NCBI GenBank assembly: GCA_003695555.1
Contig: RFIU01000052.1
Coordinates: forward strand, 1 to 6,436
DNA length: 6,436 nt
Source of the DNA: Alphaproteobacteria bacterium
GTDB taxonomy: Bacteria > Pseudomonadota > Alphaproteobacteria > Sphingomonadales > Rhodothalassiaceae
Direction: 5' to 3'
Position numbers and translations under genes: made by a program. The notes below the pieces were generated by a model. The model searched no databases. It had not been told where the DNA came from and worked only from the letters and a program-made list of their open reading frames with translations. Shown here one piece after another: positions 1 through 4,909 of this stretch. Position 1 is the first letter of the stretch. Each line of letters opens with the position of its first letter.

Positions 1-1609
1 CTCCAATACGCCGGTCATGCTGGAGCTCAGAATCCGGGCGTGCCACGTCTATGGCCGCTTCACGGCGAAGGACAATCGGCCGCCGGCCTTCCGCCTTCAG
101 GACGCGATGAACCGGCCGGTGCGCGATACCGACCGGATCGTGCTGCCGCCGGCCAATTTCCAGCATGAAGTGGAAAAGATCGAACGGCGGCTGCCGGCGG
201 CCATTCGCTGGCTGAAGGAACAGCGGCTGAACGAGTTCCTCGGCGGCACTTCGGGCGACCTCGGCATCGTCGTGCAGGGCGGGCTCTACAATACGCTGAT
301 GCGCTCGCTGCATCGCCTCGGGCTCGCCGACGTCTTCGGCCGCACCGAGCTGCCGATCTATGTCCTCAACGTCGCCTATCCGCTGATCGAGGAAGAGATC
401 GTCGGCTTCTGTGCCGACAAGAAGGCGGTGCTGATGGTCGAGGAGGGTCAGCCCGAATTCATCGAGCAGGCCTTCAACCACATCCTGCGCCGCCACGGCC
501 TTGCCACCCGGGTGATCGGCAAGGAAGTCCTGCCGATGGCCGGGGAATATACCGGCGCGGTGCTGTTCGAAGGCGTCCAGAAATTTCTCGATGAGGCCGG
601 GCACGGCCGGCCGCACGTCGCGCTGCTGCCCGAGCCGGTGCGCGAGGCGGCCGACACGCTCGCCGACGTCATTCCGCCGCGTCCGGCGGGCTTTTGTACC
701 GGCTGTCCGGAGCGGCCGATCTTCTCGGCGATGAAGATCCTGGAGCGCGAGACGGGCCCGGTTCATGTCTCGTGCGATATCGGCTGTCACCTCTTCTCGA
801 TCCTGCCGCCCTTCAATATCGGCAATACGACGATGGGCTATGGCCTCGGATGGGCGGGCGCTTCCGCCTTCAATGTCCGCGGCGCCAAACGCACGATCGC
901 AGTGATGGGCGACGGCGGCTTCTGGCACAACGGCCTAAATTCTGGCGTGGTGAACGCCGTCTTCAATGAAAACGACAATGTTCTGCTCGTCGTTGACAAC
1001 AATTATTCGGCGGCAACCGGCGGCCAGGACCTGCCGTCATCGCGCGCCGACAATCCGGTGCGTTCGACCCGCCACCCGATCGAACAGGCGGTCAGGGGGG
1101 TCGGCGTGAAATGGGTGCGCCGGGTGCGTTCCTATGACGTCGAGACCATGAAGGAGACGCTGCACGAGGCACTGACCACCGAGGCGCGCGGCCCCAAGAT
1201 CGTCATCGCCGAGGGCGAATGCATGCTCAACCGCCAGCGCCGCGAGCGGCCCGAGCGGCGGCGCGCCATCGCCGAGGGGCGGGAGGTGGTCGAAGCCCGT
1301 TTCGGGGTCGATGCCGAAACCTGCACGGGCGACCATTCCTGCATCCGGCTCTCGGGCTGTCCGTCGCTGACCATCCGAGACAATCCCGACCCCTTGCGCG
1401 AGGACCCGGTCGCCTTCGTCGATGAATCCTGCGTCGGTTGCGGCAACTGCGGCGAGGTCGCGCATGCCGCGGTGCTGTGTCCGAGCTTCCACCGCCGCGA
1501 CATCCGCCACAATCCCGGACCACTGGCGCGCGCATGGCACGGCCTGCGCCGGCGCATCATCCTCGCGCTTGCTGGCGCGGGGCCGGACGCAGCCGGGGAG
1601 GCCGCCTGA
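1..1609 (+). CDS. iorA: Indolepyruvate ferredoxin oxidoreductase, alpha subunit (5'-truncated by window edge)
   Basis: This is the TPP-dependent large subunit that decarboxylates indolepyruvate or related arylpyruvates to aryl-acetyl-CoA while reducing ferredoxin in the cytoplasm. The frame is open from nucleotide 2, and the residues before the first ATG (17) already read SNTPVMLELRIRACHVYG, a block typical of the end of the N-terminal pyrimidine-binding domain. The true start therefore lies outside, with roughly 180-200 residues missing if the protein has the usual ~700-730. Visible landmarks are FCTGCPERPIF (about 689-721), DIGC (776-787) and the TPP/Mg motif, GDGG at 908-919 through DNNYS at 995-1009. 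A C-terminal ferredoxin-like region follows: Cys codons at 1322, 1340 and 1358 (first motif) and at 1430, 1439, 1448 and 1478 (second motif). In the first motif the expected second Cys is Asp (1331). The stop codon overlaps the iorB start, implying an operon with coupled translation. Family assignment is firm; the physiological 2-oxoacid is inferred. Confidence 0.93.
   Translation, partial: SNTPVMLELRIRACHVYGRFTAKDNRPPAFRLQDAMNRPVRDTDRIVLPPANFQHEVEKIERRLPAAIRWLKEQRLNEFLGGTSGDLGIVVQGGLYNTLMRSLHRLGLADVFGRTELPIYVLNVAYPLIEEEIVGFCADKKAVLMVEEGQPEFIEQAFNHILRRHGLATRVIGKEVLPMAGEYTGAVLFEGVQKFLDEAGHGRPHVALLPEPVREAADTLADVIPPRPAGFCTGCPERPIFSAMKILERETGPVHVSCDIGCHLFSILPPFNIGNTTMGYGLGWAGASAFNVRGAKRTIAVMGDGGFWHNGLNSGVVNAVFNENDNVLLVVDNNYSAATGGQDLPSSRADNPVRSTRHPIEQAVRGVGVKWVRRVRSYDVETMKETLHEALTTEARGPKIVIAEGECMLNRQRRERPERRRAIAEGREVVEARFGVDAETCTGDHSCIRLSGCPSLTIRDNPDPLREDPVAFVDESCVGCGNCGEVAHAAVLCPSFHRRDIRHNPGPLARAWHGLRRRIILALAGAGPDAAGEAA
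1595..1601 (+). promoter_or_regulatory. Shine-Dalgarno sequence of iorB inside the 3' end of iorA
   Basis: GGGGAGG sits 7 nt before the ATG at 1609, within the last codons of iorA. Together with the one-base stop/start overlap TGATG at 1607-1611 it supports coupled translation of the two subunits. It also decides the start codon against the upstream in-frame ATG at 1438. Confidence 0.75.
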
Positions 1610-3174
1610 TGGAAGGATCCCTGCACGAAACGGTGGGAGCGGACGGGCACGCCGACGAGCGGACCACCACCCGCCCGATCACCATCGCGATCACCGCGAT
1701 CGGCGGCCAGGGCGGCGGCGTGCTCGGCCAGTGGATTACGGATACGGCCGAACGTGAAGGCTGGATCGCCCAGTCCACCTCGGTGCCCGGCGTTGCCCAG
1801 CGCACCGGCGCGACGGTCTATTATCTCGAGCTCTTCCCGCGCGCTGCGGCCGAAGCGGCGGGGCGCGAACCGGTGCTCGCCCTGATGCCGGTGCCGGGCG
1901 ACGTCGATATCGCCATCGCCGCCGAATGGATGGAAGCGGGCCGCGCGATCTTCCGCGGCTTCGTGACACCGGACCGTACGCTGCTGATCGCCTCGACCCA
2001 CCGGGACTATGCGATCCGCGAAAAGTCCGCCCCCGGACCGGGCATGGAGGATGCCCGGGCGGTTTGGCGGGCCGCGCGCAAGGCGGCGCGCCACCTCGTC
2101 GCCTTCGACATGCGCGAGGTCGCGGTGCGCCACGGCACGGTGATCAGCGCGGCGCTGTTCGGTGCGCTTGCCGGATCGGGCGCCCTGCCCTTCGCACGCG
2201 AAAGCTTCGAAGAGGCGGTCCGCGCATCGGGGCGCGGGGTCGATGCCTCGCTGGCCGCCTTTGCCGAAGCCCACCGCCTCGCCCAGCAGCATGAGGCCAC
2301 TGACGTTCAGAGCCGAGAAGGACAGGCGACCGAGGATAGCGTCGCCTCCTGCACCCCGGCCACACTGCCGGCGGATCTCGAAGCCCGGCTGACGGCGGAA
2401 GTGCCGGCGGGCGCGCGCGAGACGGTGCGGCTCGGCATCGCGCGTCTGATCGACTGGCAGGGGCCGGCGCACGCCCGCGACTATCTCGACCGCCTCGCCG
2501 CCTTCCGCGAGGCCGACGGGACGGTACACGACCCGGCCTTTCACGAACAACTCGCCCGTCGTCTGGCGGTTGCGATGTCCTATGAGGACGTCTATCGCGT
2601 TGCCGAGCTGAAGACGCGGCGCGAGCGACTGGCGCGACTGATGGCAAGCGGCGAACGCCATCTCACCGAGGTGCACGACTATTTCCATCCGCGCATCGAG
2701 GAGGTCGCCGACAGCCTGCCCGCCCCGCTCGGACGATGGCTGCTCTCTTCGCGTTTCGCACGCCGTCTGCTCGCACCCCTGTTCCGGCACGGACGTACCG
2801 TGCACACTTCCGGTCTGCCGGGTTTTCTGATGCTGCGCCTCGTCGGGGCGGCGAAGGGTCTGCGTCCGTTTTCCTTCCGGCATCGGCGGGAAATGGCGGA
2901 GATCGACGACTGGCTGACACAGGTGCGCGAGCTGCGCGCGCATGATCCGGCGCTCGCCCGCGTACTGGTCGAGGCGCGCCGCCTCGTCAAGGGTTATGGC
3001 GACACCCATGCCCGCAGCCGCGCCCTGTTCGAGAAGCTGAGCCGGGCCGCCGACCGGCTTGTCGGCGAACCGGACGCCGCCCGGCGCCTCGAAGGATGGA
3101 TCGCCCGGGCGCTGAAGGAGCCGGACTGGCACGCTCTGGAAGCCGAGATCGATGCGGCGATCGACGCGCGGTGA
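1609..3174 (+). CDS. iorB: Indolepyruvate oxidoreductase, beta subunit family, with long C-terminal extension
   Basis: This is the partner subunit of IorA, 521 residues. Residues ~22-235 form the pyruvate:ferredoxin oxidoreductase gamma-type domain: a glycine-rich loop AIGGQGGG (residues 30-37) and the conserved VPGVAQRTG (59-67). Stand-alone archaeal IorB proteins are only about 200 residues; here ~280 more follow. That part is rich in Arg and Ala and contains segments such as HDYFHPRIEE and LRPFSFRHRREM, matching the extra domain of uncharacterised role (which I recall as DUF6537) of the proteobacterial IorB family. The protein has a single Cys, so it carries no obvious iron-sulphur cluster. 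The start at 1609 is chosen because GGGGAGG (1595-1601) lies 7 nt upstream and the ATG shares one base with the iorA stop (TGATG). The frame is open upstream to an ATG at 1438, but that stretch lies over the IorA iron-sulphur region. The stop abuts the mmcB stop on the other strand. Confidence 0.92.
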   Translation: MEGSLHETVGADGHADERTTTRPITIAITAIGGQGGGVLGQWITDTAEREGWIAQSTSVPGVAQRTGATVYYLELFPRAAAEAAGREPVLALMPVPGDVDIAIAAEWMEAGRAIFRGFVTPDRTLLIASTHRDYAIREKSAPGPGMEDARAVWRAARKAARHLVAFDMREVAVRHGTVISAALFGALAGSGALPFARESFEEAVRASGRGVDASLAAFAEAHRLAQQHEATDVQSREGQATEDSVASCTPATLPADLEARLTAEVPAGARETVRLGIARLIDWQGPAHARDYLDRLAAFREADGTVHDPAFHEQLARRLAVAMSYEDVYRVAELKTRRERLARLMASGERHLTEVHDYFHPRIEEVADSLPAPLGRWLLSSRFARRLLAPLFRHGRTVHTSGLPGFLMLRLVGAAKGLRPFSFRHRREMAEIDDWLTQVRELRAHDPALARVLVEARRLVKGYGDTHARSRALFEKLSRAADRLVGEPDAARRLEGWIARALKEPDWHALEAEIDAAIDAR

Positions 3175-3738
3175 TCAGTCATCGGCAAGTCGCAAAGAAA
3201 AGCCGCTGTCCCGTCGGGCGAGCCGCCCGGCCGCGGCACGCGCGAAACGCAGGGTAAGCGCCCGCCGGCGTGCCGCCGGCAGCGGGCGTTCGGCGGCCGG
3301 ACGCACAATCGCTCCGGAAAAACCGTCCACCACCATCAGGCCGGCGATCGCCGGGCGTGCCGCCGCCTCGTCCAGAACGGGACGGGGGAAATCCTCCGGC
3401 ACCGCGAAATAGAACAGGTCGCACCAGGGCAGATATTCCGGCCATTTGGCATCCGCGCGCCAATCGGCGAGCGAGGACTTGACCTCGACGATGGCGATCC
3501 TCCCGCGCGCGTCGATCGCCGCCAGATCGACGCGTCGCCGGTTGCCGAGCGGCAGCTCATGCAGTACCGCCCATCCAAGATCGGCAAGCAGCACCGCCGC
3601 CCCGCGTGCGAGCAGGCGGCCCGGCTCGGGCGTTCGCCAGCGCCCGGCGCGCCCGCGCGTCGGCGTCTGCTGCGAGGCCAGGCCGGACGGAACCGCCACC
3701 GATCCGGCCATCTTGCCGTATGGTCGCGAATCGCTCAT
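3175..3738 (-). CDS. mmcB: MmcB family DNA repair protein (PD-(D/E)xK-like)
   Basis: The 187-residue product matches the MmcB family (formerly DUF1052). In Caulobacter its founding member is an SOS-induced gene contributing to mitomycin C resistance, hence a role in repair of DNA damage such as crosslinks; the biochemical activity is not established. The sequence shows a nuclease-fold signature: RRRVDLAAID with Asp71, then IVEVKSSLADW with Glu85 and Lys87, fitting the D...E-x-K pattern of PD-(D/E)xK enzymes. WPEYLPWCDLFYFAVPEDFP (residues 99-118) is the other family hallmark. The first ~35 residues are low-complexity and probably flexible, and the C-terminus is Arg/Ala-rich. Two starts are possible, GTG at 3741 or the adjacent in-frame ATG at 3738; the ATG is preferred. 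No Shine-Dalgarno sequence precedes either, consistent with a leaderless mRNA (see the promoter entry). The gene has its own LexA box upstream and runs tail to tail into iorB with no spacer. Confidence 0.9.
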   Translation of the reverse strand: MSDSRPYGKMAGSVAVPSGLASQQTPTRGRAGRWRTPEPGRLLARGAAVLLADLGWAVLHELPLGNRRRVDLAAIDARGRIAIVEVKSSLADWRADAKWPEYLPWCDLFYFAVPEDFPRPVLDEAAARPAIAGLMVVDGFSGAIVRPAAERPLPAARRRALTLRFARAAAGRLARRDSGFSLRLADD

Positions 3739-3746
3739 CACTGCGG

Positions 3747-3775
3747 ATCATAGCGGGGCGGGGAGAAAAAGGGAA
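3747..3775 (-). promoter_or_regulatory. Candidate mmcB promoter giving a leaderless transcript
   Basis: The minus strand carries TATGAT at 3752-3747, five of six matches to a sigma-70 -10 element. With a 17-bp spacer the -35 hexamer would be TTCCCT (3775-3770), a poor match that overlaps the LexA box. The -10 ends only 5 nt before the GTG (3741) and 8 nt before the ATG (3738), so transcription would begin at or within a base or two of the start codon. This explains the missing Shine-Dalgarno sequence. The transcription start is inferred, not seen. Confidence 0.55.
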
Positions 3776-3787
3776 CACATGAGGAAC
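3773..3787 (-). promoter_or_regulatory. LexA (SOS) operator of mmcB, GTTC-N7-GTTC
   Basis: The minus strand reads GTTCCTCATGTGTTC, an exact match to the GTTC-N7-GTTC direct repeat bound by alphaproteobacterial LexA. It lies 35 bp upstream of the mmcB ATG and its proximal half covers the expected -35 position, where LexA binding would block RNA polymerase. Known SOS control of mmcB in Caulobacter supports the reading. Two fixed tetramers occur by chance once in about 65 kb per strand in random sequence, so position in front of an SOS-type gene is what makes the call strong. Confidence 0.85.
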
Positions 3788-3890
3788 ATGCTGGCGACTA
3801 TCGAAGGGCAAGCGGATCCAGGGCAAGACCGATGGCCCGCCCAGCGCAACCCATCCCGCCCGATGCCCATCCGCCTGTCGGGAATCCCGC

Positions 3891-4343
3891 TCACAGCAGC
3901 CAGTCCTGAAGCTGGCTGACGAGCGGGCGGTCGGCCGGCGGCATCGCGTGTTCGCCCAGACGCGCGACCGGCACCCATTGGAGACGCTGACCTTCGCGGG
4001 CGCGCGGCACCCCGTCCCAGCGGCGTACGACGAACAGCGGCATGGCAAGGTGAAAGGTCTCATAGGAATGCGAGGCGAAGGCGAAGGGATGCATGCAGGA
4101 AATGCAGACGTCGAGGCCGAGCTCCTCATAGAGTTCGCGACGCAGGGCGGCCTCGGGGATCTCGCCCGGCTCCATCTTGCCGCCGGGAAATTCCCACATC
4201 CCCGCCATGGACTTGCCCGCCGGCCGTTCGGTGAGCAGCACCCGCCCTTGCGGATCGACGAGAGCGGCCGCCGCCACCCAGACGATCGGCAGGCCGGCGT
4301 CGATGCGCACCGGGCGCGGCGGGCAGGGTTCGAAATCGCTCAT
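3891..4343 (-). CDS. mutT: MutT-type Nudix hydrolase (8-oxo-dGTP diphosphatase)
   Basis: The 150-residue protein holds a complete Nudix box G-x5-E-x7-REL-x-EE-x-G: Gly55, Glu61, Arg69-Glu70-Leu71, Glu73-Glu74, Gly76. The Glu residues bind the metal for pyrophosphate hydrolysis. The preceding GMWEFPGGK and the C-terminal QRLQWVPVARL are typical of the MutT branch, which removes oxidised 8-oxo-dGTP from the nucleotide pool to prevent A:T to C:G mutations. The length is slightly above the ~130 residues of E. coli MutT, through a short N-terminal lead of about 18 residues. The ATG at 4343 is chosen because GAAGGAAGG lies 8 nt upstream; the frame stays open upstream to 4790, but that part overlaps the pilin gene on the other strand and shows no family similarity. 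It is on the same strand as mmcB, 152 nt upstream of it, but mmcB has its own promoter. Exact substrate is inferred; other Nudix substrates are possible. Confidence 0.9.
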   Translation of the reverse strand: MSDFEPCPPRPVRIDAGLPIVWVAAAALVDPQGRVLLTERPAGKSMAGMWEFPGGKMEPGEIPEAALRRELYEELGLDVCISCMHPFAFASHSYETFHLAMPLFVVRRWDGVPRAREGQRLQWVPVARLGEHAMPPADRPLVSQLQDWLL

Positions 4344-4351
4344 GGGGTCGG

Positions 4352-4360
4352 CCTTCCTTC
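4352..4360 (-). promoter_or_regulatory. Shine-Dalgarno sequence of mutT
   Basis: The minus strand reads GAAGGAAGG, ending 8 nt before the ATG at 4343. It is the deciding evidence for this start in a frame that remains open for another ~450 nt upstream. Confidence 0.7.
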
Positions 4361-4399
4361 GCAATGTCAGCGGACTGTCTTCGGACGCATTTGTCGCGA

Positions 4400-4428
4400 A
4401 TTGTCTCCACCGCGCAAGCATTCCGCAA
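4400..4428 (-). promoter_or_regulatory. Weak candidate promoter for mutT
   Basis: On the minus strand TTGCGG (4428-4423) and GACAAT (4405-4400) are separated by exactly 17 bp. They match the sigma-70 consensus at three of six and four of six positions. Initiation would leave a leader of about 50 nt before mutT. The match is modest and is offered only as the best candidate seen in the divergent gap. Confidence 0.25.
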
Positions 4429-4476
4429 CCACTGCGCCCTAATCTCGTCTCCCTAGGGGTCCGCAACAGCCCGGCA

Positions 4477-4482
4477 GAGAGG
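4477..4482 (+). promoter_or_regulatory. Shine-Dalgarno sequence of the pilin gene
   Basis: GAGAGG lies 5 nt before the ATG at 4488. It favours this start over the in-frame GTG and TTG a few codons later (4497, 4500), which would also shorten the basic leader. Confidence 0.6.
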
Positions 4483-4487
4483 CGGTC

Positions 4488-4715
4488 ATGGGGACAGTGT
4501 TGAGAAGGTCGGCGCGTGTGCGCCTTCGCCGCTTCAGGCGCGATGACGCCGGCACGACGATTCTCGAATACGGACTGATCCTGGCGGTCGCCAGCCTCGT
4601 CATTCTGGCGGTGGCGGCGCTCATCGGCCAGAGCACGGTGGCGAACTTCCTCAATCTCGGTCAGGCGGTCGAAACCGCGGAACAGACCGCCGAAGCGGGG
4701 GCCGCGGGGGGCTGA
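4488..4715 (+). CDS. Flp-type (type IVb) prepilin, orphan
   Basis: This 75-residue protein has the anatomy of a Flp/Tad prepilin. A strongly basic leader (8 Arg in 22 residues) ends in DDAG, followed by TTILEYGLILAVASLVILAV. The pattern G(22)-x4-E(27)-Y(28) is the prepilin peptidase signature; cleavage after Gly22 would leave a 53-residue mature pilin with Glu at position 5 and Tyr at 6, a single hydrophobic helix (about residues 25-49) and a short acidic, Ala-rich tail. The likely role is as a subunit of an adhesive Tad pilus or a pseudopilin, inserted in the inner membrane before assembly. The ATG at 4488 is supported by GAGAGG 5 nt upstream. No other tad/cpa genes are present: neighbours are mutT (divergent) and gltB (convergent). 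No TTAA-N7-TTAA CtrA site is seen upstream. Flp-family membership is fairly sure; whether it is a major pilin is unknown. Confidence 0.85.
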   Translation: MGTVLRRSARVRLRRFRRDDAGTTILEYGLILAVASLVILAVAALIGQSTVANFLNLGQAVETAEQTAEAGAAGG

Positions 4716-4773
4716 GTCAGGCGTGTCGGTCACACCACCTCGACGCCACCTCGTTCGACTCTCTTGCCCGACC

Positions 4774-4796
4774 TCATCGCCCGCCTTCATCGCCCG
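4774..4796. repeat. Short tandem-type direct repeat, TCATCGCCCG twice
   Basis: TCATCGCCCG occurs at 4774-4783 and again at 4787-4796, a 13-bp period, with a partial echo (TCATCCGC) at 4797-4804. It lies in the pilin-gltB gap. It may be simple slippage; no function is evident. Confidence 0.5.
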
Positions 4797-4808
4797 TCAT
4801 CCGCTCGC

Positions 4809-4838
4809 CACCCGGTCGGCCATGATGCCCGCCGGGTG
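4809..4838. terminator. Possible termination hairpin between pilin gene and gltB
   Basis: CACCCGG (4809-4815) and CCGGGTG (4832-4838) form a perfect 7-bp inverted repeat, and GGC/GCC (4818-4820 with 4827-4829) can extend the stem after a short mismatch, closing a 6-nt loop. It could serve either convergent gene: it is 93 nt past the pilin stop and 71 nt past the gltB stop. There is no T-tract on either strand, so a classical rho-independent terminator is not shown. Confidence 0.3.
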
Positions 4839-4909
4839 AGGGTATGAGGCACAGCGGATCCGGGCACCCTTCAAGCGGCCCCACCCCCTTCAGGCCGACG
4901 GGAATCGCC

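Larger units (their letters stand above)
4716..4909. other. Noncoding gap between the convergent pilin and gltB genes
   Basis: This 194-nt interval between two stop codons shows no credible open frame. It holds a doubled 10-mer (4774-4796) and an inverted repeat (4809-4838), described separately. Termination signals for both flanking genes should lie here, but neither strand shows a hairpin followed by a run of T. Confidence 0.6.

Noticed and set aside
1438..1608. Upstream ATG that would extend iorB by 57 residues
   Set aside because: The added residues are a shadow of the IorA cluster region, while the ATG at 1609 has a strong Shine-Dalgarno sequence and a typical stop/start overlap with iorA.
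1132..3132. A 666-codon open frame on the minus strand, antisense to the end of iorA and most of iorB
   Set aside because: Its translation shows no recognisable domain, is rich in Arg, Gly and Ala, and mirrors the strong GC bias of the two clear genes on the other strand. Long antisense open frames are expected in GC-rich DNA.
3728..3732. GANTC (CcrM methylation) sites, for example GAATC at the start of mmcB and others at 3882-3886, 4714-4718 and 4758-4762
   Set aside because: They are scattered in and out of genes with no clustering in a promoter that would suggest methylation control.
3879..3889. CGGGAATCCCG inverted repeat just after the mutT stop, as a terminator
   Set aside because: The stem is only 4 bp with a 3-nt loop and no T-tract follows on the minus strand.
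3779..3919. A 46-codon open frame on the plus strand with an AGGGA before its ATG
   Set aside because: It starts inside the LexA box and ends inside mutT, has no recognisable sequence features, and the purine-rich stretch is better explained as the opposite strand of the mmcB promoter.
3557..4129. A 190-codon open frame on the minus strand across the mmcB-mutT gap
   Set aside because: It overlaps both genes in a different frame and has no family resemblance; the gap is explained by promoter elements.
4344..4790. N-terminal extension of mutT up to an ATG at 4790
   Set aside because: It would overlap the whole pilin gene, shows no Nudix-family similarity, and the ATG at 4343 has a good ribosome-binding site.
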